Source of the DNA: Spirochaetaceae bacterium
Lineage (GTDB): Bacteria; Spirochaetota; Spirochaetia; B11-G9
Assembly: GCA_030600745.1 (NCBI GenBank)
Contig: JAUVLL010000037.1
Coordinates: forward strand, 1-14,614
Direction: 5' to 3'
DNA length: 14,614 bases
Positions 7,074-14,291 of the stretch are shown one piece after another. A program made the translations under genes and the position numbers. Within the stretch, counting starts at the first letter, position 1. Every line of letters starts with the position of its first letter. Under the pieces are notes generated by a model, which was not told the DNA's origin, made no database searches, and worked only from the letters and a program-made list of their open reading frames with translations.

Positions 7074-8822
7074 ATCCCAGATCCGTCCGGCAAACCGGGG
7101 TTTCCGTTTCTCATCTTCCCTCAGATCCAGTCCCAGAGTCCCACCGGGATTCATAATATTGTTGGGATCAAAATAGTTTTTTAGTGACCGGAACAGATCC
7201 AGCCGGGCTTTACCGATGGAATCCTCCACCCAGAGAGCTGTCATCTTTCCTACCCCGTGGTGATGACTCATGGAAGCCCCGGCTTTCTGAATATTATCGA
7301 ATATACCGAACTGATAATCCAGATACTCATCCTTGTCTTTGAATTTTCCGATAAAAATAAAATAGAGATTCGCCCCCTGGGGATAAGCGTGGGAGATATG
7401 GGTCATACAGATAGTATCCGGCCGGGATTTAGTGAACTTCCGCACTTCTTCATGGACACGTCCCATCATATCCCAGGTGACACCGCATTCCATGGTATCA
7501 ATGATAATACCGTAATCCTGTAGAGACTCCCGCATATAGGGATCGCTGAAGCGTCCATGCTCCCAGCTTGTAACCGGATAGCCTGTCAGATAGAAACCAC
7601 CGTACTTTCGGCAGATCTTTTTCACTTTTCGTGCCAGATTCTTAGAAAAACCCTTTTCCCCTTCAGACCAGCCAAGAAAGAGGCAGCGCTGCATAGCTTT
7701 GTACCCCATTATATTCATAGCGGTTTCCAGAACAGAACCTTCCACTTTGTACAGCTTGAGCATGAGATCCGTTTCTTCCGGGTCGGAAAGACGGAAAACT
7801 GAAGGATGACCGGCCTCATACTGCATGATCTCACGGGCGGCATTACGTGCATCCTCCCAGTTACGAAAAATAAAACTGAACTTTTTCCGGTTTTCCTTTG
7901 TCATCCGGAAGATTTTCAGCTTCACATTGGTCAGCACACCAAAAGCACCCTCGCTTCCCATCATGATTTCATCAATTTCCGGACCCACAGCATGAGCAGG
8001 AAGCCCATAACTGCTAATAATACCACGGGGAGTCACATATTCCTGACCCATAACCATATCACGGATGTTTCCATAATATGTGGAGTTCTGTCCTGCTCCA
8101 CGGGTAACTACCCATCCGCCGACAGAGGAGTATTCAAAAGACTGTGGGAAGTGGCCGCAGGTATACTCTCTTTTCGCACCGAACATCTCTTGTGCATTGT
8201 TCAGGACCTCTTCCAGCCGGGGACCGGACATACCTGCCTGAACATTTATCGTCTGGTCAGTTTCATTAAACTCAATCACCTTATTGAAGTGGAGACGCAT
8301 ATCAAGAGAGATTCCTCCCTTACAGGCTTCCGTCCCCCGGGTTACAGAGGAACCGCCACCGTAAACATAAATGGGAATACGGTGCTCATTGCAGTAGGGA
8401 ACAATCTTTTCTATCTCCTCCTTCTCTGAAGGATATACCACCAAATCAGGAATATTTTCGATGATATTCTCCCGTAAACGGTAAAGGTCATGCATTGTCT
8501 TACCGTATGAGACAGCCAGACGGTCATACACCTTTGTACTGATCCTTTCCTCTCCAAAGACAGATCTGAAAAAATCAAGATGTATCTCATCCAGACCGCA
8601 GGGAATCTCTTCCGGAACCAATTCCAGTCCGGGATTCACTTTCTTCTGAAAGTAATCATCATCCAGATGAAAAGTTTTTTTCATAAGCTTAAACAACCGT
8701 TCATTGGGTTCCTTAAACTCATCCGGGTTCCCCCATTTCAGAATGGACCGAAATGTTTTAGGAGGCGGCGGAACTATCTCCCATTCAGGTTTATATCCTT
8801 TGTATTTCTTTCTTTCTTCCAT
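7059..8822 (-). CDS. alkyl-DHAP-synthase-like FAD-binding oxidase
   Basis: This 587-residue flavoprotein belongs to the VAO/GlcD (FAD_binding_4) superfamily, in the branch of alkyldihydroxyacetonephosphate synthase (AGPS). The FAD phosphate loop is YVYGGGSSVTRG (152-163). GHFPQSFEYSSVGGWVVTRG (223-242) closely resembles the AGPS segment GHxPQS...SVGGWVATR. GSEGAFGVLTNV is at 289-300, and the HHH-G-V-G-K motif at 520-526 is an AGPS hallmark. A tyrosine in the SHAYPQGANLYF segment may correspond to the AGPS catalytic tyrosine. AGPS swaps the acyl chain of acyl-DHAP for a fatty alcohol to form ether lipids. No DHAP acyltransferase or fatty-alcohol-forming enzyme is in the window, so a 2-hydroxyacid or polyol-phosphate oxidase role is an alternative. 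It is the last gene of the operon, 27 bp after the kinase, with AGGAG 6 bases from its ATG. Confidence 0.85.
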   Translation of the reverse strand: MEERKKYKGYKPEWEIVPPPPKTFRSILKWGNPDEFKEPNERLFKLMKKTFHLDDDYFQKKVNPGLELVPEEIPCGLDEIHLDFFRSVFGEERISTKVYDRLAVSYGKTMHDLYRLRENIIENIPDLVVYPSEKEEIEKIVPYCNEHRIPIYVYGGGSSVTRGTEACKGGISLDMRLHFNKVIEFNETDQTINVQAGMSGPRLEEVLNNAQEMFGAKREYTCGHFPQSFEYSSVGGWVVTRGAGQNSTYYGNIRDMVMGQEYVTPRGIISSYGLPAHAVGPEIDEIMMGSEGAFGVLTNVKLKIFRMTKENRKKFSFIFRNWEDARNAAREIMQYEAGHPSVFRLSDPEETDLMLKLYKVEGSVLETAMNIMGYKAMQRCLFLGWSEGEKGFSKNLARKVKKICRKYGGFYLTGYPVTSWEHGRFSDPYMRESLQDYGIIIDTMECGVTWDMMGRVHEEVRKFTKSRPDTICMTHISHAYPQGANLYFIFIGKFKDKDEYLDYQFGIFDNIQKAGASMSHHHGVGKMTALWVEDSIGKARLDLFRSLKNYFDPNNIMNPGGTLGLDLREDEKRKPRFAGRIWDNPAW

Positions 8823-8849
8823 AGTACTCTCCTGTAAATTCTTATGAAA

Positions 8850-10399
8850 TTAAAGTTCCGGATACCCGGTAATTTTCTGTATATCCTGATAAAGATCTTT
8901 CATACGCTTATAAATCTTTCCGTATACTTTATAAAGGCGGTTGTATATCAGTACATTCTCCAGCTGTGGAGTAAAGGTTCTCTCATAATGGACCATCCTG
9001 TTAACAGCAGCATCAATGGATGGGAACAGCCCCAGAGCAGAAGCTGTCAGAATAGCAGCTCCAAGGCCGGAAGTTTCATAGGTGCGCCCCCTCACCATGG
9101 GTCTGCCGAAAATATCCGCACTGATCTGACAGATGAGATCACTTTTACTGGCCCCCCCGGAAACGGCTATTTTATCACTGTAAAAACGTCCCCGCTTCTC
9201 CAGAGTCTCCAGACCGTCCCGCAGGGCATATCCGAGACCTTCCACAGTTGCCCGGTAGATGGAGCTTCTGGTATGGACATCTCCAAAACCGATAATAGCA
9301 CCTTTGGCCATGGGATCTTTCAGACTGGGTCCCCAATTGGGCTGCATCATCAACCCCCTGCAGCCCGGAGGATCTTTTTCCAGCAGTTTGTTCAGCAATT
9401 CTTCCGGAAGAATTCCCAATCGGCGTGCTTCTTCAGTCTCCCTGTAACCCAACTCATCCCGGAACCAGCTGATCATCCAGTATCCCCGAAAGATCTCTAC
9501 TTCAGGCACCCAGGAACCGGGATACGCAGCACAGTAGGCTGGCATGAACGGTAGAGGTTCAAAATATCCGGGAGAGGTCACCTCCACAGTAGCTGTAGTT
9601 CCAAACTGAGAGAAGCCATTGAAGGATCCAGACAACCCATTCCAAGAGTTTCACAACTTTTATCACTGCCGCAGGCAACAACCGGGAGACCGACCGGAAG
9701 CCCGGTCGCTAAGGAAGCCTGGGATGTCACTGCTCCGATGATTTCTCCAGGCTCTGTCAGACGATACTGTTTCTCCTTTTCTACCGGAAATAATTTGCTT
9801 GTAAGAGACTTCCGGGAAGACCAGCACCGCTTCCGGTTGTCCATTGGGATATGACCCACCATTGAAGCAACTGAGTCGACCGGCTCTCCGCAGAGGAGGT
9901 AGTTCAGAAAACCTGAGACCTGTACATACTTCCAGGTATTATCCCAGATATCCTGCTGGTTCTCCCGGATCCAGTTGCATTTACCGTCCCGCATGGTCTT
10001 CTTTATAACCTTTTCCATCCCAATAATTTTATATATTCCTTTCATCAGAAGCCCGGGTTCATAGGAGCCCCCGGCTGTTCTGGTATCCAGCCATGTAATA
10101 GCCGGACGCAGTACAGATCCATCTTCTGCCAGATTGATCATAGTATCCCGCTGGGTAGTGACTCCCACTCCGCCAATCCGGCTAAAAAGGTCAGGATTGC
10201 GCTTTTTCAGAGCCTGGCAACCGTCGATCAGGGACGTCCAGAATAGCCCGGGGTCCTGCTCTGCCCAGCCCGGTTGGGGAGACTGATAGGGCTGATACTC
10301 GATCTTTTCCTTATCAAGAATGTTTCCCTCTGTATCAAAAATCATGGTCCGCAGACTCTGGGTCCCGCAGTCTACGGCCAGAAGTTTATCCCTTTTCAT
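8850..10399 (-). pseudogene. FGGY-family carbohydrate kinase, interrupted by a one-base frameshift
   Basis: FGGY kinases phosphorylate sugars or polyols such as glycerol, xylulose and ribulose. The first 254 or so residues read in one frame from ATG 10399: AVDCGTQS (8-15) is the N-terminal phosphate motif, and TTQRD and WLDTRT follow. The protein then ends in nonsense after CLDPSMASLS. The natural continuation, FGTTATVEVTSPGYF, is in the next frame and runs to 8850, with GGASKSDLICQISADIFG matching the C-terminal FGGY signature. Adding one base in the A-run at 9603-9605 (T-run on the coding strand) restores a protein of about 516 residues, normal for the family. Either the gene is a recent pseudogene or the base is a sequence error; the intact neighbours favour error or a very recent mutation. 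The start overlaps the DUF1667 gene by 14 bp and has AGGAG 9 bases upstream. The substrate is unknown; glycerol or a related polyol is suggested by the neighbours. Confidence 0.85.
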
Positions 10400-10751
10400 A
10401 ATAGAGTTCTCCTGTTGCTATAAGATCCACTTCGCTTTCCAGCAGATTCACTGCCATTACATCTCCCGGGATGCAGGTTCTGCTGACACAAACCTGATTA
10501 ATAACCTTCATAAATTCAGGTATTTGTTCCAGAGGAACTTCTCTGGAAAGACGTACCGGCAGACGGGTGTAAACAGGATGGGTTGTCCGGACAGTGGTAG
10601 TGAGCATACGGAGGGGTTCCAGGATTTCCTGCCGACCATATTCGATCCCCTTCCTGCATTCATTCCCGCTGATAATAAGATCCTCTGCTTCACCGGATAC
10701 TGTTAACAGGCATCCTCTGGGACAGGCAATACAGGTAATGTTCTTATGCAT
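10386..10751 (-). CDS. DUF1667 cysteine-motif protein
   Basis: This small protein (121 residues from ATG 10751) has an N-terminal CIACPRGC motif (Cys7, Cys10, Cys14) and a further cysteine (Cys32 in NECRKG), a likely Fe-S cluster site. DUF1667 genes such as TM1434 of Thermotoga maritima sit beside a GlpA-like dehydrogenase and a TM1433-like oxidoreductase, exactly as here. The protein is presumed to be a third subunit or electron-transfer partner in that complex, in a position comparable to GlpC of GlpABC; this is inferred from gene order. A GTG at 10757 is in frame, but the Shine-Dalgarno sequence directly abuts it, so the ATG at 10751 is preferred. That start overlaps the end of the preceding gene by 8 bp (ATGCATAA), suggesting translational coupling. 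Confidence 0.88.
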   Translation of the reverse strand: MHKNITCIACPRGCLLTVSGEAEDLIISGNECRKGIEYGRQEILEPLRMLTTTVRTTHPVYTRLPVRLSREVPLEQIPEFMKVINQVCVSRTCIPGDVMAVNLLESEVDLIATGELYYEKG

Positions 10752-12018
10752 GAACACCCTCCCTGTTTTCCAGAGAAAAAACGGGCGTCATCCCATCAGG
10801 ATCTATCAGGGAGAGATCAATAGGCAAACGATTCATTTCCGAAGGTTTAAGCCAGTTCAGATTTTTCTTCAGGATAATCCGCTCCCCCTGTTTGAGAATC
10901 GCAACCCCTTTCCCCATCGACCGAAGGGGGCGGAAGAATAACGGGACCGTTCCTTTCGCCGGAAGAGTCAGATTCTGAGGAACTGCATACTGAATATTCC
11001 CTGCCGTATTAAGGGTAATTCTCCGTTTTACCTGAATCTTTTTCTTCCCATACAAGGCTGCACGCTCCCCGGCCAGATGACCGCTCTCAGAAACATAATC
11101 CACCAGATCATTCACATGAAGGGCATTTCCGCAGGAAAAAATACCCGGGAAAGAGGTTTCCAGATTCTGATCCACAACCGGTCCCTTTGTAACAGGGTCC
11201 ATCTTCACTGAAAGAGGTTTCAATATATCATTCTCAGGGATAAGCCCCACACTTAAGATAAGGCAGTCACAATCAATCCGAACAGCTGTCTCCCTGCGGG
11301 GTATTTTATTTTTATCCACCCGGCAGATGGTCACCCCTTCCAACCGGTCGTATCCATGAATTTCCGTCACAGTCGTTTCCAGCTGCAGGGGGATATTATA
11401 ATCCTCCAGACACTGAACAATATTTCTGGTTAAACCGGAGGGTTCACTTCCGATTTCGTATACTCCCTGAACTTCCGCCCCCTCCAGGGTCAGACGCCGG
11501 GCCATTATAAGACCGATATCACCGCTTCCCAGGATGACACATTTATGTCCGGGCATGTATCCCTTCAGATTTATGAAATCCTGTGCCTGTCCTGCTGTAA
11601 AAATACCTGAAGGTCTCTCACCATGAAGAAAAATTTGCCGGTCAGTTCTCTCCCGGCATCCCATGGCCATTACCAGAGAACCCGCATAAACAGAAAAAAC
11701 ACCCTTTTCAGGATTTACAAAAGAAAGATCAAATCCTCCATTCTCAGGCTTCATGGTAGTCAGAAATGTGCGACTGAGGAAATCCACAGGCCGCTCCTTT
11801 ACCATGTTCTCATAGCGCCAGGCATACTCAGGGCCTGTAAGTTTTTCCTTAAACCGGATCAGGCCAAATCCATCATGAATACATTGCTTCAGGATTCCAC
11901 CCATCCGCTCTTCCCGCTCTGCCAGACAAACTGTTGCCCCCTTATCCGAAGCAGCAACAGCTGCTGCCAGACCGGCAGGGCCCGCTCCAATTACAACAAC
12001 ATCATATTCCTGTTTCAT
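10744..12018 (-). CDS. GlpB/TM1433-like FAD/NAD(P)-dependent oxidoreductase
   Basis: This 424-residue pyridine-nucleotide-disulfide-type flavoprotein is of the family next to GlpA-like dehydrogenases (TM1433 in Thermotoga; HcnB-like). The FAD motif is VVVIGAGPAG (7-16); GGILKQCIHDGFG (40-52) is a conserved segment of this family. The second nucleotide motif is VILGSGDIG (161-169), and PGIFSCGNA is the second FAD-contact segment. About 100 residues beyond it form a C-terminal extension. It probably passes electrons from the GlpA-like subunit to NAD or another carrier. Three in-frame ATGs exist (12042, 12027, 12018). AAGGAG at 12029-12034 is 10 bases before the ATG at 12018 but only 1 base before 12027, so 12018 is chosen. 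The start overlaps the preceding gene by 17 bp, supporting one operon. Confidence 0.88.
   Translation of the reverse strand: MKQEYDVVVIGAGPAGLAAAVAASDKGATVCLAEREERMGGILKQCIHDGFGLIRFKEKLTGPEYAWRYENMVKERPVDFLSRTFLTTMKPENGGFDLSFVNPEKGVFSVYAGSLVMAMGCRERTDRQIFLHGERPSGIFTAGQAQDFINLKGYMPGHKCVILGSGDIGLIMARRLTLEGAEVQGVYEIGSEPSGLTRNIVQCLEDYNIPLQLETTVTEIHGYDRLEGVTICRVDKNKIPRRETAVRIDCDCLILSVGLIPENDILKPLSVKMDPVTKGPVVDQNLETSFPGIFSCGNALHVNDLVDYVSESGHLAGERAALYGKKKIQVKRRITLNTAGNIQYAVPQNLTLPAKGTVPLFFRPLRSMGKGVAILKQGERIILKKNLNWLKPSEMNRLPIDLSLIDPDGMTPVFSLENREGVHA
10757..10763 (-). promoter_or_regulatory. Shine-Dalgarno sequence deciding the DUF1667 start
   Basis: GGGAGGG on the minus strand lies 5 bases before ATG 10751 and overlaps the first base of the in-frame GTG at 10757. 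The GTG therefore cannot use it, which selects the ATG. Confidence 0.6.
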
Positions 12019-13750
12019 CTGAGACATTCTCCTTTGTTTCATGGAGCAAAATTCGGGAGCTCCCCCCTTTCCTCGTAATATTCGTTATAGGAATTCCCAA
12101 TTCTTCCGCCATGACCATAATTACCCGGGAAAGACAGAAACCACCATGGCACCGCCCGGCCCCGGCACGGACACGTCTTTTGATACCATCCACAGTAGAA
12201 GCCGGAACAGATGAGACCAGAGCATCCCTTATTTCTCCCCTGGAAACCTCTTCACAGCGGCAGAGAATCTCGCCATAGGCGGGATCTTTTCGAATCAGAG
12301 CTGACCTCTCTTCAGGAGAAAGGTCTTTTACAGCAGGAATAGCCTTCCTCCGTGGGTTAAAATTCTTCTTCTTTATAACTTTGACACCTGCTACCCTGAG
12401 TGATTCCACTGCCATACGGGCTACATCCTCTCCGATAGCAGGTGCAGATGCCAGCCCTGGTGATTGAATGGCCGCCGCAAGGATTAGATTGGAAATTTTC
12501 CCGGAAGGTTCGATAATGAAATCCTCTTCCCAACTGGCCGCCCGGACACCCGAGTAATAATTTATAATATGCACCGGCTTCAGTTCCTGATTAATGGATA
12601 ACTGCCCCAGCAGTTTTCGAAAATTTTCAGAATCGGTAGAATAATCCTCACGACCAGGGACCTCCTCAGAAGTAGGACCTATAAGAATATTCCCTTCCAC
12701 ACAGGGCACCAGCCCACCCCCTTTGGAGTGATTTTTTTTACTCCCGAGAATTGAAGGCATACCCAGTATATGATTCTGGTAGAAGGAGCATTCTATGTCC
12801 AGAATGGCATCGGTTCCTTTCCTTCCATGGAGAGAAAAAAAGCGATCACCTGCCATTTCAGACAGTTTATCCCCCCAGATTCCCGCAGCATTAATCAGGA
12901 CACCACACTGTAAACTTCCCCGGTTTGTCTGGATTCGACTAATTCGACCATTCTTAACATCCATACTGGTTACAGCGGTATTCAGGAAGATTTCCGCTCC
13001 GTTCTGTGCTGCATTTTCTGCCAGAGCTATGGTTACTCTAAAAGGAGAAACAATACCTGCAGAAGGTAGGAAAAAACCCCCTTTCTGACTTTCCGTTACA
13101 TAGGGTTCCATTTTCCTTACTTCTTCTGCAGACAGCCCCCTGTAGTTCCCATCCACCCCGTTCTTTCTGCAGCGTCTTCGGAAAATGGGTTTCAGAAGAT
13201 TCATTAAGGGCGACTTGAACAGGATAATGGAACCGGGCCGCTTCAGTTCAAAGCCCAGTTCTTCCGCCAGTTTTGTATACATCCTGTTTCCCCGGACATT
13301 GTAAGAAGCTTTCAATGTACCCGGGGAAGCGGCAAAACCGGGATGAATCATACCGTCATTCCGGCCTGATGCCTGCATAGCCAGATCAGATTCTTTCTCA
13401 AGAAGAGCAATAGTAATATTCTGTCTGGAAAGCTCCCGGGCAACAGCACATCCTATAACACCCCCCCCGACAATTACCGCATCAAAAGAACGCCCCTCAA
13501 GAAGACTATCCTGTACAGCGGGCAGCCTCATCTCCGTATCTACAACACCTCTGACATCAATATCATTCACTACACCCTTGAATCCCTTGTGAGCTGCTGC
13601 AAATCCTGCATTAACTTTCTGCTCCCATCTATCTGCGGTTCCCGACAGATGAACGGAATTTCCTTTCTGAACAACCTGAACAAATTTCAGTTTTTTATTC
13701 CTGAGGCTCCTTCTGACAGCCCGGAGTTGTCTTTTCATCTGCCCCTTCAT
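12002..13750 (-). CDS. BON-domain/GlpA-like FAD dehydrogenase with BFD [2Fe-2S] domain
   Basis: This is a 582-residue protein with three parts. Residues about 13-68 match the BON pattern (HLSGTADRWEQK, then GVVNDIDV); BON domains in OsmY-type proteins are thought to bind phospholipid or other ligands. Residues about 88-450 are a DAO-type FAD dehydrogenase with AVIVGGGVIG at 91-100, related to GlpA-type anaerobic glycerol-3-phosphate dehydrogenase. Residues about 495-540 are a BFD-like domain with Cys497, Cys499, Cys534 and Cys539 (CxC...CxxxxC), expected to hold a [2Fe-2S] cluster. The likely reaction is oxidation of glycerol 3-phosphate or a similar polyol phosphate. E. coli GlpA lacks an N-terminal BON unit. 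The frame is open upstream to 13852, but that extension would cover the promoter. AGGAGG at 13762-13767 supports ATG 13750. It is the first gene of the five-gene operon. Confidence 0.88.
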   Translation of the reverse strand: MKGQMKRQLRAVRRSLRNKKLKFVQVVQKGNSVHLSGTADRWEQKVNAGFAAAHKGFKGVVNDIDVRGVVDTEMRLPAVQDSLLEGRSFDAVIVGGGVIGCAVARELSRQNITIALLEKESDLAMQASGRNDGMIHPGFAASPGTLKASYNVRGNRMYTKLAEELGFELKRPGSIILFKSPLMNLLKPIFRRRCRKNGVDGNYRGLSAEEVRKMEPYVTESQKGGFFLPSAGIVSPFRVTIALAENAAQNGAEIFLNTAVTSMDVKNGRISRIQTNRGSLQCGVLINAAGIWGDKLSEMAGDRFFSLHGRKGTDAILDIECSFYQNHILGMPSILGSKKNHSKGGGLVPCVEGNILIGPTSEEVPGREDYSTDSENFRKLLGQLSINQELKPVHIINYYSGVRAASWEEDFIIEPSGKISNLILAAAIQSPGLASAPAIGEDVARMAVESLRVAGVKVIKKKNFNPRRKAIPAVKDLSPEERSALIRKDPAYGEILCRCEEVSRGEIRDALVSSVPASTVDGIKRRVRAGAGRCHGGFCLSRVIMVMAEELGIPITNITRKGGSSRILLHETKENVSDETGI

Positions 13751-13761
13751 AGATATAAAGT

Positions 13762-13767
13762 CCTCCT
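13762..13767 (-). promoter_or_regulatory. Shine-Dalgarno sequence deciding the start of the BON-GlpA gene
   Basis: AGGAGG on the minus strand lies 11 bases before ATG 13750, a slightly long but usable spacing. The more distal in-frame ATG at 13852 has no comparable site and lies upstream of the predicted transcription start. Confidence 0.6.
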
Positions 13768-13790
13768 GATAAACATTTACAACTAGGCTG

Positions 13791-13803
13791 GTGGTATTAC
13801 CAC
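13791..13803. promoter_or_regulatory. operator-like dyad at the predicted transcription start
   Basis: GTGGTA and TACCAC flank a single central base, a perfect 6-bp-arm dyad. It begins 7 bases downstream of the -10 box on the minus strand, where the transcript should start. That position suits a repressor. No regulator gene is adjacent, so the protein cannot be named. Confidence 0.4.
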
Positions 13804-13810
13804 TAAGGTT

Positions 13811-13839
13811 ATAGTATCCGGGTTTATACCATCTGTCAA
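13811..13839 (-). promoter_or_regulatory. sigma-70 promoter of the five-gene oxidoreductase operon
   Basis: On the minus strand a perfect TTGACA (plus coordinates 13834-13839) is followed after exactly 17 bp by TACTAT (13811-13816; 4 of 6 to consensus). Transcription would start near 13804, giving a leader of about 54 bases before ATG 13750. Confidence 0.65.
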
Positions 13840-13886
13840 TATAAAAAAACATTTGCTTAATACTAATTTGGTTTTATCCGGACGTT

Positions 13887-13932
13887 ACCCATGTCGTACG
13901 GAACAGACATACCTGTTCCGTACGACATGGGT
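13887..13932. repeat. perfect 20-bp-arm inverted repeat
   Basis: The left arm ACCCATGTCGTACGGAACAG (13887-13906) and its exact reverse complement (13913-13932) flank a 6-base loop, ACATAC. No T-run follows on either strand, so it does not look like an ordinary terminator. A perfect arm of this length suggests a recent or selected element such as a miniature palindromic mobile repeat, or a strong binding or cruciform site. Confidence 0.9.
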
Positions 13933-13994
13933 CAGGCTATCCACTGCAATTCCTCCCGGATATGATTAACGGGACCACATTTTGTTTGGATTCG

Positions 13995-14022
13995 GTAGGG
14001 GACGCAGATCTGCGTCCCCTAC
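13995..14022. repeat. perfect 28-bp REP-like palindrome (GTAG...CTAC)
   Basis: GTAGGGGACGCAGA is followed directly by its exact reverse complement. The GTAG ends, G-rich outer arm and size resemble REP/IS200-like (RAYT-associated) palindromes that are scattered between genes in many bacteria. The decayed palindrome at 64-91 has the same length and ends. No transposase is in the window. Confidence 0.85.
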
Positions 14023-14246
14023 GCACATACATTCACGGTGCGGGATTTCCGTTTCTATCCTTAACGCTTTAGGTTTTCAGTTTGTTTTTCTGTTTTTGGC
14101 AGGATTGTTATTATAAATTTGATAGACAATACCATGCCATGACACATAAAAATATGTTAATATCCAGATGTTGTGGGTCTTGGAATCTCCACACCCCAGG
14201 AAATCCGGAGTCCATACCGGACAAAGAAAGGAAAAGAGGAAATAAT

Positions 14247-14291
14247 ATGCAAAAAGAAGAACAGGAATTGGTTATAAATTATCATGACTAA
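14247..14291 (+). CDS. possible 14-residue leader or gene remnant
   Basis: A short frame encodes MQKEEQELVINYHD and stops at TAA 14289-14291. An AGAGGA sequence about 7 bases upstream makes translation plausible. Its stop overlaps the first bases of the BRO-N gene by 8 bp (ATGACTAA), the usual arrangement for translational coupling, and that gene lacks a well-placed Shine-Dalgarno of its own. It could be a coupling leader or the remaining 5' end of a deleted gene. The frame continues upstream in phase to an ATG at 14082, but that part shows nothing recognisable. Confidence 0.4.
   Translation: MQKEEQELVINYHD

Larger units (their letters stand above)
13751..14246. other. divergent intergenic region
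   Basis: This stretch of about 500 bp separates the minus-strand operon from the plus-strand BRO-N gene. It contains the operon promoter and its dyad (13791-13839), two strong palindromes (13887-13932 and 13995-14022), and an AT-rich part from about 14060 to 14160 where no convincing plus-strand promoter stands out. I see no RNA gene and no supported protein gene in it. Confidence 0.7.

Noticed and set aside
7806..8429. Plus-strand open frame of about 207 codons
   Set aside because: It is antisense to the FAD-binding core of the AGPS-like gene; no Shine-Dalgarno or recognisable motif.
8844..9554. Long plus-strand open frame opposite the kinase gene
   Set aside because: It is antisense to clear FGGY-family sequence, has no family features, and reads as low-quality, Ser/Pro/His-rich shadow sequence.
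9590..9640. Programmed -1 frameshift in the kinase gene
   Set aside because: The junction lacks a canonical slippery heptamer and I saw no clear downstream stimulatory structure; FGGY kinases are not known to use frameshifting.
13751..13852. N-terminal extension of the BON-GlpA protein to the ATG at 13852
   Set aside because: It would start upstream of the promoter elements, has no Shine-Dalgarno, and its sequence does not resemble a domain, whereas ATG 13750 has AGGAGG.
13887..13932. Rho-independent terminator
   Set aside because: No T-run follows either arm, and both flanking genes start, not end, at this side.
14082..14246. Coding extension upstream of the 14-residue frame
   Set aside because: The translated residues show no recognisable features, and the Shine-Dalgarno favours the ATG at 14247.
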